Assembly: GCF_022539315.1 (NCBI RefSeq)
Contig: NC_066313.1
Coordinates: 21,985,059 to 22,049,058, forward strand
Direction of reading: 5' to 3'
From: Serinus canaria
Lineage: Eukaryota; Chordata; Aves; Passeriformes; Fringillidae
DNA length: 64,000 bases
Of the stretch, positions 1-11,912 are shown piece by piece. The notes beneath the pieces were generated by a model. That model was not told where the DNA came from, searched no databases, and saw nothing but the letters and a program-made list of their open reading frames with translations. The stretch's first letter is position 1. Each line of letters opens with the position of its first letter. Position numbers and translations under genes: made by a program.

Positions 1-3000
1 ACTAGGTGAAACTAATAATATAAAAATGATAAAATGGGAATAAGCTCCACAGGTATGCACTGAAATAGTTCTCTGCTGCCAACTAGAAAAATTGAGAATG
101 AAGATGGAAGAGATTAGGGATATCTCAGGATTAGAAAAAGAAAAAAACATGTCAGAAAGCGATGCCTTCAGGATAGGAAGCCACTGGGAATTTGGGGAAG
201 ATATTGAGCCACTGTTTGCTGAGAACTTGAATTAATGTACTAAGCCTCTGTAGTGATCAACTCCAGTGAACATATCCAGTCTGAGATCCACTGAAGGAAT
301 GATTAGCACTGAGTTACAGATCTGAGAGCAAGAGAGCATCATACAGATATCACTCTGCCTTCATGCATAACACAGGTCCTTAAGTCCTGCCTTCTACATG
401 CAAACCAGATGAGCCCCAAGGGAAATAAAGATCTCCTTGGTTTCACTGAGATCCCCTCATCCCTGCAGATGCCCAGTGCAGCACAGCACCACCAGTGCAG
501 GATCCCTGGTGCCCCTGGGCTGGGTAGGAGCCATGGCCCCGCACTGCAGGACAGCTGTGCCGCCCTAATGTCCCCACATTCCAAGTCCTTGCAGTCCTCT
601 GCTGCCATGGGGCTGGTCCCATGCAGACTCCTTGGCTAAACTGGCTCACGACCCCGAGAATGAATATTCTCCTGACTCCTCTGTAATGTGACCCTGATGC
701 ACAGCTCTCATGTGCTGGGCCTGAAAGCAAACAGTACATTTGGGGAGCCTTGGATTTATTTCAAAATAGATGAAGTTCTTTTCCAAAAGAAACATGAACA
801 TTAAAGTCTTTGTAATGGAAACAGTGAGACATGGGTTTCAGACTGATCAAGCCGAAGCAGTCTTCAAGGCAATCCTTTGTCACAAACAAGCAATATTTTC
901 ACTCCACACCTCACAGCAGACCCCTGTGATACATTTTATTTCCTTTGCAAGTGGCATCAAATCATTTTCCAAAGTCAAATACATCTACCTTCCTTGCTTC
1001 TCTCTCTTGGGACTCTTTGAAGGAGAAGGAAAACATCAAGACTAGACTGTGTTGTGGGATTAAACATGTCAGGAGAGAAACAAGAGAAAACAATTACAAG
1101 CATGATACACAATACAAAATAAATTGGGAAAAATATGAGAAAAAGAAAAAGCATAGCCAAATCATCTGAGCCATAGCTGCATAGAGCATAAATTACCCCT
1201 ATGATTTGCCCACTCACCATCCCTTGCCTCAGGATTCTGCTGTACTCTGTTTCACTACTGTCTATCATTCACACAAAAAACCTGTGCTGCTTTGAGTTAC
1301 TCTGCTTGATCGTAAAAAACCTTCCTACCCCCAACACCTGTCCTCCTGCCAGCACATAAATCCCAGGCAGATCTGCCACACAGTATCACCTCTCCACAGG
1401 ACTTGAGCTTCTGTACTTCCGCACCTTTTCTAGATCTCACTACTAACACCATTTCCTGAGGACTGACTCACACCACAACTTCTTTTATTTCTAAAAAGAC
1501 AGGATAATCTGCCCTTTGTAGAAGCATCCATTTTGTCTGATTTCCATTTTTCTTGGAATTTCATGATGGCACATGAATTCTGCATCACAGGAGAGTAGGT
1601 GAACTGGTGTGATGGGGAAGATCATCATGGAAGGAACAAGTGCCTTCACAAAAGGACTGCCTTACATTTATTTACATTTCAGATGTCATCAGAGTTTTGA
1701 ACAGCTGCTGTCGTTCCATCTCTGGCACCTCCCTATGTGGAGATGTTTGTGGCATTTCTCTGCTTTTCCTGCATCGTTTATGCAGTACACTAAGTACAAG
1801 CCTAAATGTATACATTCTTTTTCTCTCCTTCAAAACTCCTGCACCAGTAATCCAACACCTCCATCCCTGACCACCTTTCACATCCAAGATTAAAGAAGCT
1901 CTCTGGAACTTCTGTTTGTTTGCATTTTCTACATCTGCAAAGGGAAGGGATTGTATCACCTGCATGATGCCTCAAACACCATCATAATGAAAAGGTCAGC
2001 CTTCTAGGGAGAGAGGTCACGTCCCAGTATGATGTCCAAAGAAATGCTAAAGCCTCATTACTACTCACAGATGTAAGGAGATCTCATTCAACTCAGCTGA
2101 TAATCGCGTGGAACAGAAAGACCAGGATAACTAAGGCAATTTGCCTGAAAACAGGAGCAGAAAAGCAGTGTTTCCTCTAACAGTATCACAGATATTCACA
2201 GCTGGCTACAGTATTCTTACAACTTAATTCTCCAGCAAGACCCTACCTTTTAAACAAACACAGAAAAAAATCTCCCTATTACCTTCTTTTCTCCCAACTC
2301 TTCAAAAAGTTTTCCATCCTATTCATCTCTTCGTTTTTAACTTTTCAAAATGTGTTTTAGCCTTATAACTTGTTTTTCCAATTTTTATAAACTTTGCTCC
2401 AACCTGATGACTAATGGAAAAAATTTTTTACGGAAAAATTGAGAGCGTGATGCACCAGATTCCTTAACTCCCAGAAAAACTTTTACATAAGATTATTGAT
2501 TTATATTACTTTCTTATTCCTGTATTCATTAATTTAAAAATGTGATTATGGTTATGAATCTGTTTTCTAATTGGACTAGACGCACTGAAATACTTTCCTT
2601 GCAATCTAGATTTTAAAGATGTTAATATTTAATGCTTGGGCAAAAAGAGCCATGCTCATTATATGCCCTTTCCTTGTTTCTTGCTAGTAGCTACAATTCT
2701 GATTAGGTAGCCTCCTAATTTCCTTTTCCTTTATTTTGCCCTGAAATAGAAGACCAGTACTCCAGTACTCAAAGTAGAAGACAAGAAGTTGGTGTCTCAA
2801 TTTTTTCCACCTCTAGCAATGCAAAAAAACCTTATTTTGTTGACTGGTATAAGTTACTTGCTTCTGCAAGGATAACACTTCAGACCTCTAGACACCACTT
2901 CATAGTCCTCTGCTATACCAAGACCAAAAGTGCTTAAGAGCACCCACAGCAATGAAGTGCTCCCAGCTCGGAGTCAGTAAGCACACGCCAGGGATTTTCA

Positions 3001-3481
3001 GCTGGATGGCTCAAGCTTAAGATCACAAAATCAGGGCCTAATGATGTTATTAATAATGAAGCATTGATATTCTTATTTTCATTCTGAATTAGGATTTATG
3101 GCAGTGTGAGCAAAACCCAGCATAAATTACATCTGAAGTTATCAATAGCTGCAGAAGATGTGAAAAAGTGCAGACATAGCTCCTTCACCACTGGAAAGGT
3201 GACTAGATACTTTGTCTGCTCCATATTAAATGTGTAAGCACAGATGTGACTAGAAACAAGTAATGATGATATGATTTTTCTTTCTTTGTTAATGACCTAC
3301 ACGTGTTGTTTTGCTTGAGGTATTCAACCACTTACTCTCTGTATTTCAGAAACATGCACTGAGTTGACTCAGTATCTAGCATTTCAGCACTAGGATACAC
3401 TTTTCTTTCCTTAGCCTTTCCCATACAGGGTTCACAACGATCTGTAGAAGGATATATTAGTTATTCCTCTGCTACTGTCCT
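1..3481. other. Noncoding stretch, no gene recognised
   Basis: AT-rich DNA with only short open frames (under 100 codons) on both strands and no recognisable protein motif. Positions 410-640 are locally richer in G+C and are open in several overlapping frames, which is what base composition alone would give. Positions 2240-2640 are very AT-rich with short A and T runs. I see no RNA gene or recognisable repeat here. Confidence 0.6.
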
Positions 3482-3602
3482 GCTTTTATGTGGGAAACAG
3501 ACATGCAAAGAGTTTTGCAAATGGCTCAGCTCATCAATGGCCATGATGGGATTCAGTGAAGTCTCTACCTTCCAGCACTCTGCTTTAGCTGTGATGCTTG
3601 CC
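3482..3602 (-). mobile_element. MIR-like SINE relic
   Basis: Read on the plus strand, the order of words follows the reverse complement of a MIR/CORE-type SINE. A 'tttta..tgggaaacagacatgcaaagag' start resembles the 'ttttacagatggggaaactgag' block. It is followed by a 'ggctcagctcat' block, then 'gatgggattca', 'gtctctaccttccagcactctgc' and 'tttagctgtgatgctt'. This is the usual layout of the tRNA-related half of an amniote MIR inserted in minus orientation. It is strongly diverged and has no terminal repeats. The call is from memory of the family; an alignment would set the limits. Confidence 0.6.
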
Positions 3603-5839
3603 TTGTTCTTCATAAGAGATGGCTATTTCCGGCATACATACACTGTGCCTGTTTAACCTATCATAAACATGATTAAAAATATATATGTATTTGGAGTCTA
3701 AAGTCCATCTTTTTGCTGTTTTTCCTGCTTTTTTTTTCTGGTTTGTCTGGGATACAGTTTTTTGTTTTTTTTTTTTTGCTTTGCAGAGCCTGAATAGGGA
3801 GCTGCACCTGTTAGCTCTGTGATACCTTAGGGCTCTCTAGTCAACCATCTGCTTTTCAAAATCTATTTGTTCTCTCTTGGGCAACCAAGAAGGCATAAAA
3901 TATGTTTTATCACCTCAATGCTGAAAGTGATCATTTACACTAGAAAAATATACCACGCCAGGTAGAATTTTTACTAAGGAAAAAAAGAAGATAATTTCTC
4001 TTAGAAGGCAGGGAGAGGCAAAAAAGAGGAGGTAAAAGATGAGAGAAGGGGGGTGAACTGAGACGAGACAAGCAGGAATAAAACTCACTTGCTTCCAGAA
4101 AAAGTCAACTTGATATGCTCCACTGTGAACCAGGCACTTTCTATTGCATATTTCTATAACACACCTCTATATATCTGCAGAAATAAAAAGCTAAGCCTTG
4201 ACAATCTAAACAGAAAAAAAGCTTTTTTTCTCTGACACTTTTAAGTGACTGCTGGTCTGGAGCTAGGGCTTGAAACACATGTTTCAAAGGAATGAAGTAT
4301 CATAGTACCACCCAAGGAACAGTCCCGGGCTTTGCATGCTTTTTCCACTAAGAGTAGACCAATGACTGATTCATACCTCCATTATATCACAATTGTGCTT
4401 TTATTTGGCACCCTCTCATCTCTTGCAAGTCACTTGCAGATGGTCTACAAGCCACAGAACATGCTGTACTTCCTTTTCATGTCAGCCATCTCTCTCTTAT
4501 GGAATCCTTCCAGTTTGCTGCACACAAGGTACAAGGATACTTCTCCATAGATACCTCTCTTCACTTCAAAAACCCTCACTTTTCTAGAGGATTCTGTAGC
4601 TAGCCTTTCTATTAGGAGAAATAAAGAAATAATTTGCACTGCTTCCATCTCCTGTAGCTTGCTAAGCTCACAGAAGCCAGCACAGGAAAGGGAGGGATTT
4701 AGTGGGGCTGTTCTGGGCCGCACACTGAACAACAGGGGGTCCAAAGGAAATGCTTCTGAGACTTCCATAATGTGGTTATATAAGTTGCTGTCATGCCATC
4801 GCTTTGAGTTTTGCAGTCAGTGCTGATCACCCCATCTCAAATACGATACAGGAGAAACAAAAAGGGTTTAGAGAGTAAAAGACTCATTAAAAACCTCAAG
4901 GGCTTTTCATATGGGAAAAGTTTAGAAAGTGCCACAATGATAAAGAAAACAAAGAAGACTGAATGTAGTGGAAGTGATATAAATATAACTGTGTAACAAA
5001 AATAAATCTGACTTCCCAAGAAAAGAGGGGACAGTCATTAAAAGGCAGAAAACTAAAAGCAATAAAATGATTTTTACTTTTCATTCCCATGCTATATAAC
5101 AAACTTGTAGTACTCTGTACCCAAAACCCCAGATGGGCCAAGATTTTATCAGTTTAAAAAGAGGCTAATTATTGCAATAATAATAAGAAGAAGAAAGGTC
5201 TTTAAAACAATAAATATAATATATTATAATTACAGCAAGAATTAGCATAATACTGAATAAACAGAATATCTACAATTATGGTACAATAAACTATGAGGAC
5301 TAAAAACTGCCCATGTTTAAAGACATAAGTCAATTTTAATTTGATACCTATTAATGAGAAATTACCCCTATGTTAAGAGTTAAACCACCATTATTCTTTA
5401 TGGGGAACTTGGCAATTTTTTCTGCAGGGTCTGATACTGTGACACTTTCTGTGTGGCTTTCGAGAGCTGTGTCTCCAACACACATATGCCCCCATCAATC
5501 AAGTGTTCAGCTTGTTCACCACTCCTGAACACAGTCAGTACAATCAAAATAAACCCCCTGTAAAATCAAGGGAACATGTCTGCTCTTCAGGAATACGTGT
5601 TGTTTCATCAACTTGTGAGAAGTGAGATTTTTTTAGCCATTACTTTTAATGCACATGATAACATAGGGAGAAGAAATGAGGGACAGCATTCTGTTGGTTT
5701 GATAAAAAATGGCAGTGTTACAGCTTTATTTGATGATTAAGATGTGAGTAACAGTCATATTTTAAGACAAAGTATTCTTAACTACCTCTACATCTCCATG
5801 CCCTTTTTCAGTATTATAAAATTAATTTTGCATGTGGAA
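3603..5839. other. Noncoding stretch, purine-rich tract and T-runs
   Basis: No gene recognised. It holds T-rich runs near 3728-3780 and a purine-biased segment at about 3977-4075 (many A and G, including a G6 run). The remainder is AT-rich unique DNA, with a particularly AT-rich part at 5160-5290. Open frames reach 107 codons on the minus strand at 4445-4768, with no family motif. Confidence 0.55.
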
Positions 5840-5912
5840 TAAACAAAAAAAACCCCAACAAACTAACAAACAAACAAAAAACCAAAAAAAACAAAACAAA
5901 ACAAAACAAAAA
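5840..5912. repeat. A/C-rich simple repeat, (AAAC)n and (AAAAC)n
   Basis: About 70 bases consist of A runs punctuated by single C or CC. The repeat starts with AAAC-type units and becomes regular AAAAC pentamers at about 5888-5911. It is an impure microsatellite, perhaps derived from a poly(A) tract. Confidence 0.85.
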
Positions 5913-8900
5913 TCCTCCTTAAATTTGAGGCAGCTCCTGAAGAGTCAAACGAACCTCCTGTGTTATGGATTTCTGACAAGAATTTTGTATCTGATGTATA
6001 ATTTTGGGTTTAATTATGAGGCCGCTTTTCCCACAGAGAAGCTGTTAAAACAACTTTTTCCCTTTAAACAGCTGTCTACTTAAAAATATGTGGGAGCTCA
6101 GGTATACTGGAAATTTTCACCCATTAAACTTGGCTAAAAGTGGTGAAATTTGGGAGGGAAAGGAGTAGGAAACAGGTAGGCAAACTGTAGGCAGGAGGAA
6201 AGACAGTGGGTTTCCAAAAGTCTCATTTCCCTGGGGAGCCCCACCTAAGGAATCCCTGGTGATGCAGGCAGTCCCTAGGAGCCCCTTACAAAAAGTTCCT
6301 TCCCTGCAGCATCTCACAAGCCTTCCTCCAGTGAAATCAGCGTGGCAATACAAGCACATACAGGCACTAAGTTCCTGCCCCACATCAAGCTGATGTGCAG
6401 TCTTTTAATTTGAGCCACCTCCATAAAAGCCAGCACCCATTTAAGCAAAATAAACCCGGGCCGTATACTTTTTCCCAGCTTGTTTTGTTTCCTTGTCCGT
6501 CGTCGATACTTCTGTGCTGACAGAAAAGTACACACTGCAGCCTGCCTAAAACACTGCCCTCACTTCCCCAACTTTCAGACGACATAGAGCTGTGAAACCA
6601 AAACACCAGTTCTTTCGGAGACAGAGCAAAGTAGCAGTCCTGTAAAGGATGGAAATCTAAAGCTTTAGAAAAAATATAGGCAGTAATGCACACATTCTTA
6701 CCTGCACAAGTCTGCACCATCAGCCTTTGAGAGGTTTTTTTACATCTACTCTGTAACGATGCATTTTTTGAAAATGGTTCTAGTGCTCAGGAATGCCAAG
6801 AATTTAGGAAGAGAGCCACAGCTTAAGAGAGCAATTATTTGCCAGTAAATACTCAATTTGCTTGTCCTGTGATTTTTCTTCTCCTAACTCACCCTCTCCA
6901 TAATCCGTCTCTTGCTGCGTCATGAGCACAAGAAGTCTTTTCTTCATAGCATAACACTTCAGTTTGCTATTTTGTTAGCATTAATTAAGAATTCCCTCTA
7001 CTGGTCATTTTCTATACTCTTACAAACAGCACCTTGAGCCCCGGACATTAGAAGGCAGTGAGTCAGTGTGTGGGATTCAGCCACCATTTATAAACACCTT
7101 CAACCACATTCACCCAGTTTACAATATTCAGGACATCTCAGCTGAATTACTGCTTTGTGTCCAGTTTGTATTCAGATGGGGGCCATATGTTCCTTCATGT
7201 ATTAGAGCAGAGCTCATTAGCACTGCTCCAGTCACGCCACAGCAAACTTTTTTTTTTTTCTATCTTGCCTCCATTTTAACCTGATTAAGACATTTTCTCC
7301 AGGGTAGGTTTCTGGAAAGGAACTGCTCAAATCCAAAGTACTGTTCAAAAGGATAAGTGTAATTTTAAAATTAGTTTTAAATTAAAATTTGCTGAAAAAA
7401 CCCTCAGTTGTTACTTAGGATTAAACTGCTTACTAAAAGCACCTTCTAAAAATATGGAAAAGTCTTCACAAAAACTCTGTTGCAGTAACCACAAGGGCTA
7501 AATATTCAGTGAGCACACAGACCTAGCTCTCCCATAAGGATTTAGGCACAGAGCCTATTTTTAAAGAGGGTATATATGTATGCATCTGTGCAAGCAACAT
7601 CGTACCAGTAGATTAACACCTTGCAATAATGGGGAGAGTGGGTGTAGTCAGAAATCTGGATGTGCAAATTGTATTTCCTAAGAAATTTTGTGTAGGCAAG
7701 TTCCATTCTGCTCGATCAACAGTAGGCAGAGAAATACTATATTTGGAAAAAATTCATAAAATACAGAAGGAGTGACTTGAATCACGCACATTAATTGCTA
7801 AATGAAAATCTAGGTTCTGAAATACAAAACAGGAACACCCATAATGGGAGCAGAAGAAAAAAATTACACACCTGGGAACAGTATGATAAAGAATCCCTTC
7901 GAATCCATTTTAGGATAGAAATGCAACATCTGGTAAAATCACCTTGGGTCTGGCTACTTCTTACATGAGTGAAAACAATTTTTGGGCCCCGAATTGAAGA
8001 TTAACATCACATCATAAATGTTTCACTGCATTTAGAAGAGCTGTGTGCATTTCATATGATGCAGTGATATTGTAGAAAACCATGGAATTCCCACAAATCC
8101 ACACCACTGTTTGATAAAATGTGTTAACAATTACTCACATACAAGTAAGCATTTCAAAACAACATGTTCAGAGCACAAAATACAATCAGAGGCCTCAAAC
8201 AACCCCTCATAAAATGCATTTATGTTATGCATATCCTATTTCTACTGCTAAGAAACAGGCAAGTTAGAAACATACTGAAACCACTCAATCATCTTCAGGA
8301 ATATCGTACACACACACATTATACACACACTCTCCTACATATGGTCATATGCCCAAACTGATTGTGAGTTCATGTTAAGAATTATTCAACTTTTGTCCCC
8401 CAACACCCAGGGTCCATTTTCATAGGGCACTGACTATGTCCTCCACAAAAGACGGCACTCTCAAAATCCAAAATAGGATGGAGAAACAAACAGCATGTGA
8501 AAGGTGAAAACCCCACTTCAAGAGCTCTGCTCCCTTCTTCACTAAAACTGATTTTCCTCTGACAGCTCTAAAAGCAGTGCATTAATAATATATCCCATGG
8601 CTAACATAACTACCTACACAAGTGCCTTGGAAACAGGAGAACTTCCAAGAGCCTGGGTAGGGCCCATCCTGGATGCTTTGAAGTAGCCAAGAGTTCAAGG
8701 TTGACGTTTCAAAAAGACAGCAGTGGACCTGGCTCCCCGATGCTCATTTGTGAGGGAGATACACTGAACTTCAGCTAAAGAGCTATATATGCTAATTGTA
8801 CATAAGATTAACTGTTTTCCCTTAGGCTTTGAATTACACTGCCATAAATAAAGTGTTTCAGAATTAAACCCGACTATTGTCAAGTTTGAGTTATGCATAA

Positions 8901-9570
8901 TTTAAGAAGAGGGCAAAGAAGAGTAGATCAGTCTTAGGAAGTACTTTCAGGTTAGATTTTCAATATTTAGATGAGAATCTGAAAATGAAACTTTAAATCA
9001 ACTCTAAACAAAATTAAAATACATTAAAGAAAATGAAAGTGGCAAGTATAATTCTGCTGTTAAGGTTGAAAAGAGAAAAGTAAATATGAACAAAAAGAAA
9101 TTTAATTTTTGTAAATAACTGTAAGCAAGCAGAGTTTGTTGCAATATTTTGTAATAAACAACTCTTTCTGAAAAAATGGATAAGGGCTTCCCAATTTTTC
9201 GTTGTCTTAAAATTATGTGCTTCCACATTAATATACTAATTTGCCTTTGCAGAGAAGAGCTTTTGAAAGAAGAGCTGACACACTTAATGGGGACAATTGG
9301 GTTAAAAGGGAATTTCCTGGATAAAGTCAGAACATAACAAATTCTTACTTATCCAGTGTAGTTAATGTAAAATTATACTCTTCTCAACAGGGACTGCATG
9401 GTGAAAGGGATATCTGGTTTGTTTAGGAGGTGCCCCCATTAATTGGATTTTTTTTTTTTTTAATGCTCTAAGCAATCAGCCGGTACAGCCAGACATTGTC
9501 CTCAGGTAACCCCACACAGCTGCCTCCAGTGCAAAACGCTGTCACATCTCAGACTTCATACGCTGTGATC
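5913..9570. other. Noncoding stretch, no gene recognised
   Basis: AT-rich unique DNA. There is a T11 run near 7249-7259 and a short broken CA tract at 8310-8330. A T-run lies at about 9449-9462, just upstream of the GC-rich block. Open frames stay below 112 codons and match no family that I can recognise. Confidence 0.55.
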
Positions 9571-9572
9571 CG

Positions 9573-9593
9573 CTTCCTTCCTTCCTTCCTTCC
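9573..9593. repeat. (TTCC)n microsatellite
   Basis: Five uninterrupted TTCC-type units form a short tetranucleotide array on the upstream edge of the CpG-dense block. Confidence 0.85.
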
Positions 9594-9845
9594 CGCGGGT
9601 CCCCGGGGCTGCCAGCGCAGCCCAGCGCAGCCCAGCCCAGCCCAGCGCAGCGCAGCCCGGCCCGGCCCGGCCCGGCGCTCCCCGCTCTCCCGGGGACCGC
9701 GCGCTCACGTGGCTCCCGGAGCCGCGTCCTAAGGCGCCTCTTGGGGCAGGAATCCCTCCCAAACCCCAGCGACACAAACCCGGCTGCGTTGCCGCTCCGC
9801 CGTTTGAACCTCGCGTTTGTTTCCCCCGCTCGCAGCACCTCTTTG
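9590..9845. promoter_or_regulatory. CpG-dense GC-rich block, possible CpG island or promoter
   Basis: Counting by hand gives about 30 CpG dinucleotides in roughly 250 bp, in a window that is otherwise AT-rich and CpG-poor. Visible elements are a CACGTG E-box at 9706-9711, several GGCGCC or CGCGCG-type clusters and GC-box-like C-runs. Such islands commonly mark promoters or first exons in birds. No open frame here has recognisable protein content, and no TATA box or clear initiator is evident, so the direction of any transcription is unknown. An alternative is simply a GC-rich minisatellite that escaped methylation. Confidence 0.5.
9616..9675. repeat. GC-rich short tandem repeat, GCAGCCCAGC-type then (CCCGG)4
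   Basis: The left half is built from repeated GCAGC and CCAGC words (9616-9655). The right half is four perfect CCCGG pentamers (9656-9675). It lies inside the CpG-dense block and would be expected to be length-variable and difficult to sequence. Confidence 0.8.
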
Positions 9846-11806
9846 CTTTCACTTTCAAAGGTACTTTTATTACCCAAAGCTGGACGGACGTTCTACAGCG
9901 GTTTTTCCTAGCAGGGAAAATCTCTCTCGAAACAACTTAGTGCTTTTATTTCTGTGTCACAAAGGCTCCCAGCACTACCATCTCCATCCCATCTCCACGT
10001 TAGATTAACTCTCAGCATTCTCTATGTAATGTGTAGCACAACATTAGACACAGAGGAGCATCTTTACCTACTTAGAAATGAAGAAAGCAGAACTCCGAGC
10101 AATAAACTTAAAGAAATCTTTAATTTTGAGGAAAAGAGAAAAGAAAATTAAGCCCACACTTGGGTATGCTCATCTGGTAACATAAAGGATTCATCTGGTC
10201 CTGAACAGTTAAAATTCAGCTGCTTAATGATACATTTTTTTTCAGGTAGATTCCTACTAAAATCAACAGACAAGCTTCTGGACAGCAACACTGAAACAAA
10301 CACGAGCTACTTCTACTAAAATCCCACAGATTTAGAAAGGTGTGATCATGCCCCAAACCTGCCCCAAGGCGGCAATGCCTTAGGGAGGACTGACAAGATG
10401 ATTAGTAAGAACCAGCTTGCTGTAGTGAGCTTTCCACTGGAAGGCTGTCTCCTGGCAGACACCAAGGTCTCCTGCAGCCGAGTAGGGAGATAAAGGTTGT
10501 CACTATTCCCATTAGCAGTGTTAAGAAGCTAAGAAGGTACGTAGTGACATGTCTCTCAATCCAAGCATAGCACGTGAACTTATTTTTTATTTTGCTCTCT
10601 GCACTGACATGATATTTTCACTAAATAAACCTTGTCATTTATTTAGTAAAAAAAATATAATTTTTCATTATAATATCATGGATCTTATAACCAATTTTCT
10701 GTACACATTTAACAATAGATTATTCCACAACATGGCAATATGATGTAACTTAGGTCAGGCGTGGAGGCGTAGTTTGTAGAGGCTGTTACTAAGTGACAAA
10801 GGAATTTAGGGCATCAGTGAAAAGGTTGCATTTGTTAACTGTTCATTTCCAAACAGTGGTGGCTCCAAGGAAGTTGCTTTTTTTTTTTTTTTGGCCTTTT
10901 TTAAATTTTTTTTTTTAATTGGGATTTCCTGCCTACCTCTGCTGAAAGTTGCTGGAGAAGAGCTGGTTGGGTATTTTGGTGAAAGAATAATTCTGGGGAG
11001 ATTTTACAAGGAGACATCACTGATGTAAAGTTCTAGCCTCTGCTATTTCACAAGTTTTTGGGTTTTTTTTGTTTTGTTTTATACCTCTCCTCTTAGAGTT
11101 CATGCAGCACATTTATTTCCACTTCAAATATAAAAACCCACTAGAAAAAACCTGTAATACTTTATCCTATCAGACTAATAATACACAGCTTCTGTGCCAT
11201 TTAAATCAGAATTGCTTTCCCCCAGTGAATGGTGGATAAAATCGTTCTAGACTGCAGCAGATGGAATAGGAAACTTTGTCTTCCTATTTGTATCTGGGGC
11301 ACATATGATCAGCCTGTGTGAACAAGGTTACAGCAAAACATGTTAAAAGAAATGTATCAGGGACATAATATACCACAGAAACAGCTCTACACTGCTGCTC
11401 TAAAACAACCACTTTCACTGTGCAAAGGTTATCAGAAACTCCAACTGAGCCAGGCTGGGCAAGCTCACTCACTATCCTGCAAGGGTGAGAGGAGCACACG
11501 GGGTGAGAGGAGCACGCACAAGTCTCCTCTGTGCCAAGAGCCCTACACAACAGGGAGGGAGATGTGGACATTCCCCAAAGCAGCTGCTGACAAGGTGTGC
11601 TCTGGAAGGAGGGGAGATCGCCTGCTGCAATGGCCTGGAAGCGTGGATAATGTTCCGGGGGATCTTCAGGACCATGTGCTGTCAGGAAAATCCGGCACTG
11701 TGGCACGGGCTGCGAACCCGATCCACAAGCACGTTATTCTGTACTCAGCATCGGAGAGTAGCTCTATCTCCAAAGTACCTCTGCAGCAGGGAAAGAGCAT
11801 CCGCTT
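9846..11806. other. Noncoding stretch, T-rich runs, unrecognised open frame at the end
   Basis: No gene recognised. T-runs lie at about 10878-10893 and 10902-10917 and around 11058-11080. Positions 11483-11517 carry a short tandem copy of a 'gggtgagaggagcac' word. A 209-codon open frame begins at 11340 on the plus strand. It has no recognisable domain, is overlapped by a 140-codon frame on the opposite strand and runs through a SINE relic, so I do not call it a gene. Confidence 0.5.
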
Positions 11807-11912
11807 CCTTTTACAGCTGGGGAATGTAGGAACAAGTATATTATTGACTTTTCCAAGGTTACTGAGCCAGACAGGAGCAGCCGGATCTTGGTCTGGTCTG
11901 CTGATCAGAGCC
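11807..11912 (-). mobile_element. MIR-like SINE relic
   Basis: The plus strand shows the reverse-complement MIR layout. It has 'ccttttacagctggggaatg', followed by 'gacttttccaaggttactgagccag', then 'ggatcttggtctggtctg', and 'atcagagcc'. These correspond to the family's 'ttttacagatgaggaaactg', 'gacttgcccaaggtcacacag', 'gggatttgaacccaggtctg' and 'ccagagcc' blocks. The copy is old, with many substitutions. It occupies the end of a 209-codon open frame, which argues against that frame being a protein. Confidence 0.7.
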
